Position numbers and translations under genes: made by a program. From the NCBI GenBank assembly GCA_031551775.1, contig JAVBND010000030.1, forward strand, positions 29,357 to 93,356: a stretch of DNA of 64,000 bases. Reading direction: 5' to 3'. Of this stretch, positions 40,844 through 48,797 are shown piece by piece (position 1 is the first letter of the stretch; each line of letters starts with the position of its first letter). The notes beneath the pieces are model-generated. The model did no database searches, was not told where the DNA came from, and was given only the letters and a program-made list of their open reading frames with translations. The stretch is from Anaerozeibacter sp031551775. GTDB lineage: Bacteria > Bacillota > Clostridia > Christensenellales > Aristaeellaceae.

Positions 40844-41968
40844 ATGGATAAGATCAAGGTGGTCCTGATCGGCGCGGCGCACATGCACGTGTTGTACTTG
40901 GCGCGCGAGTGCCTGGAGAACCCGGACGTCACCCTCGCTGGCATCGCGGACACGGAGCCCTTGCGCGAGGAATTTCCCGGGAAGGTGCCCTTCACGCGGG
41001 GTTGGAACCTTGAATATGTAACCGGGCGTTTGGGCGTAAAATTCTTTGACGACTGTATTCAAATGCTTGACGCCGCTGCGCCCGATCTTGCGATTGTCGC
41101 CACCGAGACGCCCCTGCACGTCGCGGTGTTCAAGAGCTGCGCCGAGCGGGGCATCGCGGTATCGGTGGAAAAGCCGATGGCGGTTTCCTATTCGGACGGG
41201 CTCAAGATGGCGCGCGTGGCGGAGGAGACGGGCGCTAGGCTGATGGTCAACTGGCCGCTTGCATGGCAGCCCGTGATGGGGCAGTACAAGGAACTGATCG
41301 CGTCGGGAAGGATCGGAAAACTGGTCAGGCTTCACCAGTTGGTCGGGCACCCCGGCCCGCTCGGGCGCGGGGTCAGGCACCCCAAGGTAGAAGAGACGAG
41401 CGACTTAACCACGGGCGTTCAAAAGGCGCAAACCTGGTGGCATACGGCGTCAATCGGCGGCGGCGCGATGCTTGATTTTTGCTGCTACGGCGCAATGGCC
41501 TGCAATTTCCTGGTCCGGCAAAAGGCCGTGGCCGTGACCGGCATGCGGCTTAACTCCATGAGCCAGTGGGGCGACGCCGACGACAATGCCGCGATGATCG
41601 TGCGCTACCCGGACGCCATGGCCGTGCTTGAAGGATCTTGGACGACGCCCATCGGCGGCGCGCGCCCCGCGCCCACGCTCTTTGGCACCGAAGCCATGGC
41701 CGAGTGCACGGAGGCCGGGGGCGGGGCGCAGATCTCGGTGCGCGACTTTCGAGGCAAGACCGAGCTGCTGCCGGTGCTTGCGCCCCTCAAGCACCTGACC
41801 AATATCACGACGGCCTTCGTCCATCATGTGAAGACGGGCGAACCGCTTCCGGCGTTCCTTGACCTTTGCGAGAACCTCGACGTGCTGGCGATTCTGGACG
41901 CGGGCGTGCGTTCTGCGGAGTCGGGCAAGGCGGAGCTGGTCGCCACGCGCGCGTGGCGCATCGGATGA
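40844..41968 (+). CDS. Gfo/Idh/MocA family oxidoreductase (5 of 5), atypical nucleotide motif
   Basis: 374 residues. The fold is clear (VVLIGAAHMHVLYLARE at the start, VEKPMAVS cofactor motif, MLDFCCYGAMACNFL in the substrate domain), but the usual GxGxxG glycine motif is replaced by GAAHMH. This may change cofactor binding or mark a non-redox member. Ends inside the start of the activase gene (ATGATG overlap), so it is translationally coupled to the glycyl-radical genes. Confidence 0.8.
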   Translation: MDKIKVVLIGAAHMHVLYLARECLENPDVTLAGIADTEPLREEFPGKVPFTRGWNLEYVTGRLGVKFFDDCIQMLDAAAPDLAIVATETPLHVAVFKSCAERGIAVSVEKPMAVSYSDGLKMARVAEETGARLMVNWPLAWQPVMGQYKELIASGRIGKLVRLHQLVGHPGPLGRGVRHPKVEETSDLTTGVQKAQTWWHTASIGGGAMLDFCCYGAMACNFLVRQKAVAVTGMRLNSMSQWGDADDNAAMIVRYPDAMAVLEGSWTTPIGGARPAPTLFGTEAMAECTEAGGGAQISVRDFRGKTELLPVLAPLKHLTNITTAFVHHVKTGEPLPAFLDLCENLDVLAILDAGVRSAESGKAELVATRAWRIG

Positions 41969-42792
41969 TGACGGGGCGCATCGTCAGCATCCAGCGTAGC
42001 AGCTACCACGACGGGCCGGGCTTGCGCACCACGGTGTTCTTCAAGGGCTGTCAGCTTCGCTGCCCTTGGTGCCACAACCCGGAAAGCATCTCGATGGACG
42101 TGGAAACGCTCTCCTATCCCGAAAAGTGCATCGGCTGCGGGAAGTGCGGGGAAGGCTGCTACACCGGCGCGCGCGAAACCGTCGGGCGCGATGTGACGGT
42201 GGAGGACGTGCTCACAGAAATCATGGAGGACGCGCCGTTTTACTGGGAGGACGGCGGTGTGACGCTGTCGGGCGGCGAGCCGCTCTTGCAAAGGGCGTTC
42301 GCGCTTGAACTCATCGAGAAGTGCCACGCGCGGGGTATCAAGGTTGCGGTGGAGTCGAACCTGTGCTTCCCGGAGGATGTCGCGAGGCCGGTGCTTGAGA
42401 AGATCGATCTCTTGATGGGCGACGTCAAGCTCATCGATAGCAAGCGGCACAAGGAAGTGACCGGCATGGGCAACGAAAGGGCGCTTGAGAACTTTCGCTT
42501 GGCTTCTCACCTTAAAAAGCCGATCATCCTGCGCACGCCGGTGATCCCGGGGATCAATGCCACGCCCGGTGAAATTGCGGCAATTGCCAATTTTGCCTTG
42601 GAGCTTGGCACGCTTTTATACTATGAATTGCTTGCCTATCACCCGTTGGGCGCGGACAAGGCCAAGGCGATGGGGATCGGCCAGCGGCGCTTTGAGACGC
42701 CGGATAAAGAATTGTTGGAGGAACTGCGCGCAGCGGCGCTGTCAAAGCTTAAGCGCGTCATGGTCAACGGGCGGGAAGGAGCCTTGACATGA
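41965..42792 (+). CDS. Glycyl-radical enzyme activating radical SAM protein
   Basis: 275 residues from ATG 41965 (ATG 41968 also possible), overlapping the upstream stop. The radical SAM cluster is C-x3-C-x2-C (CQLRCPWC, about residues 29-36), followed by SGGEPLLQ. Between them, one cluster-binding set, CIGCGKCGEGC (about 55-65), replaces the two ferredoxin clusters present in many larger activases. It should abstract hydrogen from the glycyl residue of the following enzyme using S-adenosylmethionine. The stop overlaps the next start by 4 bases. Confidence 0.92.
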   Translation: MMTGRIVSIQRSSYHDGPGLRTTVFFKGCQLRCPWCHNPESISMDVETLSYPEKCIGCGKCGEGCYTGARETVGRDVTVEDVLTEIMEDAPFYWEDGGVTLSGGEPLLQRAFALELIEKCHARGIKVAVESNLCFPEDVARPVLEKIDLLMGDVKLIDSKRHKEVTGMGNERALENFRLASHLKKPIILRTPVIPGINATPGEIAAIANFALELGTLLYYELLAYHPLGADKAKAMGIGQRRFETPDKELLEELRAAALSKLKRVMVNGREGALT

Positions 42793-44933
42793 ACGGGATC
42801 ACCTATCAGGACCGCATGGCGGCCCTGCGCGAGAAAAAGATTGAGCATACGCTTCTCAAGCGCGCGCAGCAGGGTTATACGGACGCGGACGACTACGGCA
42901 CCATCCCCGTGCCGGAGGATTTCACGTTTACGCCCCTCACCGACGAGCGCGGCGGGATATTCGGCGCCGCGATGTGCGCGGAAAACTTTGCGCGCCTTGT
43001 GGACGCGCACCCGGTCTATGTGGACGAATACGAGATTTTGTGCGGGCGCTGGTGCAAGATGCTGACCGAATACCGCCAGCGTTTTGGCACGTGGGACGAG
43101 GAGCATTACCCCTTTGACGCGCTCAAACCCTTGCAGGAAAAATACGGCATCGTCTCAGGCATTGGCTCGGATACCCACTGCGCGCCGGACTTTTCCATCG
43201 GGCTTGCGCTCGGTTTTGACGGGTTCCTTGAGAAGATTGAACGCTATCGCGCGCTCAATCCCGGCAAAGATGAATTCTATGACGCGGAGAGGACCTCAGT
43301 CCTTGCCATCAAGCGCCTGATCGCGCGCCACATCGAAAAAATCAAGCTCATGCTGCTTGATGAGACGCGCCCAGAGATACGGCGCACGCTTCAAATGATG
43401 CTCGCGGCCAACGAGCAGGTGATCGGCGGGGCGCCGAGAACCTTCCTTGAAGCGTGTCAATGGATCGCCTGGTACAATACTTGCACCCGCATCTACGACC
43501 GAGACGGCGCGGGTTGCCAGATTGATGTGCTGCTCCTGCCCTATTACGAACGAGACGTTCAGGAAGGGCGGCTTGACGACGGCCTGGCGGCATTCATCCT
43601 GGCGAATCTTTTGCTGGTTGAAACCCATTACTACCAGATATCGGGCGTGGACGCAGACGACCGCGATCAGACCAACCGTTTAAGCTACCTGATCCTGGAC
43701 GCGGCGCACATGCTCAATGCCTCCGCCAACCTGACGGTGCGCGTGCACGACAACGTGGATGAGGCGTTTCTCGTGAAAGCCGTGGGCTACCTGTTCTCGG
43801 ACCGCAACGGCTGGCCGCGCTTTTGCGGGGATAAAAGTCTCGTCGAAGGGTATATGAAAAACGGCGCGGACAAGCAAACGGCGCGAAGGCGAATTGCCGT
43901 GGGATGCAACTGGATGGCGGTACCCGGCGATGAATTCCCGATGCACGACTGCGTCAAGATCAACGTCTCAAAGGTGTTTGAGGTTGCGTTCTGGGAGATG
44001 ATGGAAGAGGGCGAAAGATCAACCAAACGGCTGATGGAGATCTACGAAAGGCATCTCAAGATCGCGGTAGAAACGGTGGCTGCGGGAATCAATTTTCACC
44101 TTGCGCACCAAAGCGCGCAAATGCCCGAGCTGATCATCAACCTGATGATGCGCGATACCATCGAAAAGGGACTGGACATCACCGAGTGCCCGCGGCTCAA
44201 AACCATCGGCCTGGACGGCGCGGGATTGGCGGTGGCGGCGGACTCGTTCGCGGCCATCGAGCAGCGCGTTGAGCGCGAAGGTGTTCTGACCTGGGACGCG
44301 TTGGCAGATGCGCTTGGGAACAACTTTGAAAATGACGAGCGGACGCGCCGGATGCTGCTTGCGTCCGAGCGCTACTGCCAGGGCGCGTCGCTCGGCGACA
44401 AATGGGCGAGGAAAATCACGGACGTGTTTTCCCGGCTCGTCCACGAGCAGGCGATGCCCGAGGGACGGCGCTTGGTGCCGGGCTGGTTCTCCTGGTCAAA
44501 CACCATCATGTTTGGCAAGCAAGTCGGCGCGACGCCGAACGGCCGCTTTGCCGGAGCCCCCATCTCCCACGGCGCCAATCCCAACCCGGGCTTCCGCAAG
44601 GACGGCGCGGTGACGGCGCAGGCGGCTGGCATCGCCCGGGTGTCGCCGGGGTACGGCGCGACGGCGCCCTTGCAGCTTGAGTTTGACCCCAAGATGAGCG
44701 CGGAGGAGGGCGGCGTAGAGCGCGTATTGAACATCATCCGCACCCATTTCAAACTTGGCGGCACGCTGATCAACATCAACGTATTGAACGCCGAAACCAT
44801 CCGCGAAGCCAATCAAAACCCAGACCTGCACAAGGACCTCGTGGTGCGCGTCACCGGCTTTACCGCCTACTTTGTTTCGCTTTCACCCGAGTTTCGCCAG
44901 TTGGTCATGGACCGTTTTTTGGAAGGCGTCTAG
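42789..44933 (+). CDS. Glycyl radical enzyme of unknown substrate
   Basis: 714 residues, shorter than most dehydratases and lyases of the family (about 780-850). The C-terminal glycyl motif is VVRVTGFTAYF with the radical glycine at G690. The probable thiyl cysteine is C373 in AVGCNWMAVPGDE. Diol, choline, glycerol and hydroxyproline lyases carry Cys-x-Glu here, but this protein has Cys-Asn-Trp, so the general base must differ. The finger loop is otherwise placed normally. It lies in an operon with its activase, two sugar oxidoreductases and a TIM barrel, so a sugar- or cyclitol-derived substrate is likely. Oxygen-sensitive chemistry implies an anaerobe. Confidence 0.9.
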   Translation: MNGITYQDRMAALREKKIEHTLLKRAQQGYTDADDYGTIPVPEDFTFTPLTDERGGIFGAAMCAENFARLVDAHPVYVDEYEILCGRWCKMLTEYRQRFGTWDEEHYPFDALKPLQEKYGIVSGIGSDTHCAPDFSIGLALGFDGFLEKIERYRALNPGKDEFYDAERTSVLAIKRLIARHIEKIKLMLLDETRPEIRRTLQMMLAANEQVIGGAPRTFLEACQWIAWYNTCTRIYDRDGAGCQIDVLLLPYYERDVQEGRLDDGLAAFILANLLLVETHYYQISGVDADDRDQTNRLSYLILDAAHMLNASANLTVRVHDNVDEAFLVKAVGYLFSDRNGWPRFCGDKSLVEGYMKNGADKQTARRRIAVGCNWMAVPGDEFPMHDCVKINVSKVFEVAFWEMMEEGERSTKRLMEIYERHLKIAVETVAAGINFHLAHQSAQMPELIINLMMRDTIEKGLDITECPRLKTIGLDGAGLAVAADSFAAIEQRVEREGVLTWDALADALGNNFENDERTRRMLLASERYCQGASLGDKWARKITDVFSRLVHEQAMPEGRRLVPGWFSWSNTIMFGKQVGATPNGRFAGAPISHGANPNPGFRKDGAVTAQAAGIARVSPGYGATAPLQLEFDPKMSAEEGGVERVLNIIRTHFKLGGTLININVLNAETIREANQNPDLHKDLVVRVTGFTAYFVSLSPEFRQLVMDRFLEGV

Positions 44934-44986
44934 GATGCGCGCGGGGGCGCGCTTAAATCATAGCAAATTCAAGGAGGGCACAGGTT

Positions 44987-45928
44987 ATGAAAGTTGGTCT
45001 GTACTCGATTTCCTGTTCCGGCGTGTGGTTCAAGGACCGGCCGGCGCTGACGGTGGAGGAATTCATCGACATCGCCGCCAAGTACGGTTATGAGGGCGTG
45101 GAAATCGACCTCAAGCGCCCACATGGCTCCCCGCTCGATCTTGACAGCGAGCGGTGCCGCGAGATCCGCGAATACGCGGCCGGCAAGGGGTTGCCGATTT
45201 GCGCGGTGGCCGCCAACAACAACTTCGCGATGCCGATCCCGGAACTCGTCGAGAATGAGCTGCTCATGGTGCGAGAGCAAATCCGTATCGCCAAGGAACT
45301 CGGCGCGCCGGTGCTTCGGCTGTTTGCGGCCTGGCGCGGCGTGGTCACCCGCGACGGCATCGCCACCTATGAGGTGACCCGCAAGCCCGAATACTACGGC
45401 GCGCTTCGCTACCAGCAAGTACAAACCATCCTGGCTTCCTTCCGCGAGTGCGTGAAATGGGCTGAGGAGGCGGGCGTCGTGCTGGCGCTTCAGAACCATG
45501 AGCCGATCATCGAGACATACAAGGACATGCTCGAATTTGTGCGCCTTGTCGATTCGCCGTACTTTAAGTGCTGCTTTGACGCGCCGTGCCTTGGCTGGAA
45601 CGAGACGGTACAGTCGGACGAATATATCTGGAAGGCGACGCACGATGTGGGCGAATTGCAGGTGCTCTCCCACGCCAACGCCGAGTTCAGGGAGTTGGAT
45701 GACGGCACGGTGGAGATGATCTCCTTTGACGCCCAGCACCAGCCGGTTTTGACCAACTATCCCATGTTCATCAAGGCGCTCAAGGACATCGGCTACCAGG
45801 GGTTCATCAACTTCGAGTTCTGCCACATGCCGTTTCACGATGGTGTGGTGCTCGGCTTTAACGACTACATTGAAGATCAGATCCGCCTGGCGCGCAAGTA
45901 CTTCACCCACCTGATTGAAACCGTGTAG
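44987..45928 (+). CDS. Sugar phosphate isomerase/epimerase-type TIM barrel protein
   Basis: 313 residues, ATG after AAGGAGG and 53 bases beyond the glycyl radical enzyme. Barrel blocks with candidate metal ligands: YEGVEIDLKRPHG, VVLALQNHEPIIE, KCCFDAPCLGW, HANAEFRELDDG and FINFEFCHMPFHDG. Isomerase, epimerase or dehydratase of a sugar or cyclitol. Final gene of the plus-strand run that starts at PIG-L. Confidence 0.82.
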   Translation: MKVGLYSISCSGVWFKDRPALTVEEFIDIAAKYGYEGVEIDLKRPHGSPLDLDSERCREIREYAAGKGLPICAVAANNNFAMPIPELVENELLMVREQIRIAKELGAPVLRLFAAWRGVVTRDGIATYEVTRKPEYYGALRYQQVQTILASFRECVKWAEEAGVVLALQNHEPIIETYKDMLEFVRLVDSPYFKCCFDAPCLGWNETVQSDEYIWKATHDVGELQVLSHANAEFRELDDGTVEMISFDAQHQPVLTNYPMFIKALKDIGYQGFINFEFCHMPFHDGVVLGFNDYIEDQIRLARKYFTHLIETV

Positions 45929-45941
45929 CGACTCGGTCGCC

Positions 45942-45988
45942 AATATGCATATTTAATATATTTCACACCGAAATTGACGGAATATGCA
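45942..45988. repeat. AATATGC(A) sites before the sugar ABC operon
   Basis: A perfect 12-bp palindrome AATATGCATATT (45942-45953) and a half-site AATATGCA (45981-45988). A third AATATGC overlaps the -10 at 46043-46049. Possible regulator sites. Confidence 0.35.
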
Positions 45989-46016
45989 AAAAGAATGGCG
46001 ATAGATCGTGAATCTG

Positions 46017-46045
46017 TTGTAATTTGTACGGTGGGGTGTTATAAT
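46017..46045 (+). promoter_or_regulatory. Promoter of the first sugar ABC operon
   Basis: TTGTAA (46017-46022), 17 bp, TATAAT (46040-46045), followed by a leader of about 65 bases and AAGGAGG. Confidence 0.8.
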
Positions 46046-46114
46046 ATGCGCAAAGCTTTTAAAATCGAAGCGACAGCTTTGATCGATAGAAAAAATCGTT
46101 AAGGAGGAAAACAC

Positions 46115-47161
46115 ATGAAGAAGGTCCTACTGGTTCTGTTGGCGCTCATGTTGCTGGTGATGGGCACCGCTTCGGCTGAATCGCTGAAGCTCGCCTCTCA
46201 CAACGCGGTCATTGAGGGCAACGCCTACCGCGTGCGCTACGAGCAGGATATCCAGGATGCCGCCGCCGCCGCCAAGGACTACGGCTACGACATCACCTAT
46301 GCGTCGTTCGTATCCAACTGGGACGCGGCCACGGAAATCCAGCAGATCCAGAACTCCATCAACGAAGGTTACGACATCATTTTGGTGAACCCGGTTGCGG
46401 CCACGGGCCTTGATCCGGTCATTGAGAAGGCGCAGGATGCGGGCATCATCTACATCAACTGCGACTGCGAATACCTTTCGGAGGACGTTGAAATCCTCAA
46501 CATCTGCACCGACCAGTACTACCTTGGATACAAGACCGCGTCCTACGCGGGCGAAGTGCTGGGCAAGGGCGCCAAGGTGGTCATGATCAACGCCATCGAC
46601 GGCAATGCGGCCAACACCTTCCGCCAGGCGGGCTTTGACAAGGCCATTGAGGAACAGGGCCTCGACGTCGTGGGCTACTACAACCACAACTGGGACAATA
46701 CCCTCTGCCAGCAGGTCATGACAGAAATCCTGAACTCGGGCATCGAGTTCGACGGCGTGCTGACTTCCCAGGGCGGCGAAGCGGTTCTGGCCGCTTACGA
46801 CGCGTCCGGCGCGGCTCTTCCCAAGTTCGTCGGCTTCGGCGACACGGGCGAGTACATGCAGAAGATGCTCAAGATCAACGCCGAATCGGAAGTCCTGCCC
46901 TACATCGTGGTTTCCAATCCCCCGGGCGTCGGCGGCAGCGCGCTCAACTTCGGCATCAACCAACTCATGGGCAAGACGCTCAAGGACAACGTCTATGAAA
47001 ATGGCAACGAGCTCTACCACAGCATCTACCTGCCCTCCAAGATCTGGTACACCTACGAAAATCAGGAAGACTATCGTACCATGGCCGAAGGCATGGCGGC
47101 AGGAGACGCGATCAGCTACTGGTTGACCGTTGACGAGGTCGCGGAGCAGTACTTCAACTAA
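46115..47161 (+). CDS. Sugar ABC transporter substrate-binding protein (periplasmic-binding type 4)
   Basis: 348 residues. Signal peptide MKKVLLVLLALMLLVMGTASA with an Ala-x-Ala site and no lipobox cysteine, unlike most Gram-positive binding proteins. The mature part has the RbsB/galactose-binding-protein pattern (QIQNSINEGYDIILVNPVAA; GIIYINCDCEYL; FDGVLTSQGGEAVLAAYDA). It binds a sugar outside the membrane for the ATPase and two permeases encoded next. A 12-bp hairpin follows the stop, a usual device for making more binding protein than transporter. Confidence 0.88.
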   Translation: MKKVLLVLLALMLLVMGTASAESLKLASHNAVIEGNAYRVRYEQDIQDAAAAAKDYGYDITYASFVSNWDAATEIQQIQNSINEGYDIILVNPVAATGLDPVIEKAQDAGIIYINCDCEYLSEDVEILNICTDQYYLGYKTASYAGEVLGKGAKVVMINAIDGNAANTFRQAGFDKAIEEQGLDVVGYYNHNWDNTLCQQVMTEILNSGIEFDGVLTSQGGEAVLAAYDASGAALPKFVGFGDTGEYMQKMLKINAESEVLPYIVVSNPPGVGGSALNFGINQLMGKTLKDNVYENGNELYHSIYLPSKIWYTYENQEDYRTMAEGMAAGDAISYWLTVDEVAEQYFN

Positions 47162-47197
47162 CCACAGCGAAAACAGGGGTCCAAGGAACAACTGACC

Positions 47198-47234
47198 GCC
47201 TGGCCGGCGGATATACACGCCGGCCAGGCCCTTT
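47198..47234 (+). terminator. Intercistronic hairpin after the binding-protein gene
   Basis: A perfect 12-bp stem (47198-47209 with 47218-47229) around an 8-base loop, followed by CCTTTT. Probably a partial terminator or 3' stabiliser setting the ratio of binding protein to transporter. Confidence 0.65.
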
Positions 47235-47277
47235 TACAAGTTCGATTGCCAAAGCTCTTTGTTGGAGGTGTGCTCCC

Positions 47278-48795
47278 TTGTTTGAAATGCGCTCAATTGA
47301 CAAGCGCTTCGATGCTGTTGTGGCGCTGAAGAACGCGTCGCTCACAATTGAGCCGGGCAAGATCACCGCATTGCTCGGCAGCAACGGTTCGGGCAAATCA
47401 ACCATGGTCAAGGTATTGGCGGGCCTGGTCAAACCCAATGGCGGCGAGGTGCTGCTGAACGGGAAATCCATTCATATCCGCTCCGGCGACGATTCCAGAA
47501 AATACGGAATTGCTACGGCGTTTCAGGACCTGAGCTTGGTTCCGACGATGAGCGTGATCGACAACATCCTGCTGGGCAATGAGCCGATGAAGGGGCTTGG
47601 CCTGGTGGACCGAAAGAAGGCGCGCGACGAGGTAACGCGTTTGCTCGCCCGTTTTGGGATCGACTGCGACCTGAATGATTACGTCAACACGCTCATGCCC
47701 TCATCCCAAAGTATGCTTGAGGTCGCCAAAGCGGTTGCCCTGAGGCCCAAGCTGCTGCTGCTTGACGAGGTGACGGCGGCGCTCCATCACGACGAAATCA
47801 AGATTCTCTTCAAGGTGCTGCGCGAATTGCGCGAAGAGGGCGTGGCCATGGTGTATGTCACGCACCGCATGAAGGAGATTTTTGAAATATGCGACAGCGC
47901 CACCATCATGCGCAGCGGAGAGACGGTGGCCTCCAGATCCATAGGCGAATTGACGCTCGGCGATATCGTATTCTACATGACCGGCAAGCGCCCCGAGGTC
48001 GATTCGGAAAAAACAGGGGAAGAAGAACACGATTTGTCAGGGCAGAAGCTCGTGCTCGATGTAAAAAACCTTGAGATCGAGCCCAAGGTCAAGGACATTT
48101 CCTTCAAGGCCTACGCGGGCGAGATCGTCGGGATTGGCGGGCTGGAAGGCCAGGGGCAAGGCGAGTTCATTCGCGCGGTGCTGGGCGAGACCCAGGCCGA
48201 AAGCGGCACGATCCGCTTCCTCGACGAAGAGCGCCGTTTCAAGACCCCCGCAGACGGCGTCAGGAGCGGCATCGGCTTCATCTCCGGTGAGCGCAACCGC
48301 GAAGCCATATTCCCCGAGCGCACAATCGCCGAAAACATCTTTGCGGGCAATGCCGCCAAGGGCAAGTCCTTTTCCTTCCTCAAGGCGCGGACCGTCAAAA
48401 ATTTTGCGAAAAACGCGATTGAAAAATACGCGATCAAGGCCGGTCAATTGAAAGATCCGGCCAATTCACTCTCCGGCGGAAACCAGCAAAAAATGGTTGT
48501 CGCGCGGTGGATTGCCATGAATCCGCGCCTCTTATTGCTCGACGATCCGACCAAGGGTGTGGACATTCATTCGCGCCTGGAGATTCACGAGATCCTCAAG
48601 GAATGCGCATCTTGCGGCATGACCGTCGTCATGTCGGCCTCGGACACCGACGAGTTGCTTGCCATCGCCGACCGCATCTACGTGTTTTATGAGGGCAAGG
48701 TTTCCGGCATGCTTGCGGGCGAGCAAAAGAACGCCGAGCGCCTGGTCGCATGCATGATGGGCTTGACGGAACGCGCACAAAAGGAAGGGGTGTGA
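47278..48795 (+). CDS. Sugar ABC transporter ATP-binding protein (two NBDs)
   Basis: 505 residues, TTG start nine bases after GGAGG. The first NBD has Walker A GSNGSGKST and Walker B LLLLDEVTAAL, but a degraded signature (PSSQSMLEVAKAV). The second has a degenerate Walker A (GLEGQGQGEF), an intact signature LSGGNQQKMVVARW and LLLLDDPTKGVD. This asymmetry is normal for RbsA/MglA-type ATPases. It powers sugar import with the two permeases downstream. Confidence 0.93.
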   Translation: MFEMRSIDKRFDAVVALKNASLTIEPGKITALLGSNGSGKSTMVKVLAGLVKPNGGEVLLNGKSIHIRSGDDSRKYGIATAFQDLSLVPTMSVIDNILLGNEPMKGLGLVDRKKARDEVTRLLARFGIDCDLNDYVNTLMPSSQSMLEVAKAVALRPKLLLLDEVTAALHHDEIKILFKVLRELREEGVAMVYVTHRMKEIFEICDSATIMRSGETVASRSIGELTLGDIVFYMTGKRPEVDSEKTGEEEHDLSGQKLVLDVKNLEIEPKVKDISFKAYAGEIVGIGGLEGQGQGEFIRAVLGETQAESGTIRFLDEERRFKTPADGVRSGIGFISGERNREAIFPERTIAENIFAGNAAKGKSFSFLKARTVKNFAKNAIEKYAIKAGQLKDPANSLSGGNQQKMVVARWIAMNPRLLLLDDPTKGVDIHSRLEIHEILKECASCGMTVVMSASDTDELLAIADRIYVFYEGKVSGMLAGEQKNAERLVACMMGLTERAQKEGV

Positions 48796-48797
48796 AG

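Noticed and set aside
46127..47218. 363-codon minus-strand frame over the first binding-protein gene
   Set aside because: Antisense to a signal-peptide-bearing binding protein; Val/Asp/His-rich without motifs.
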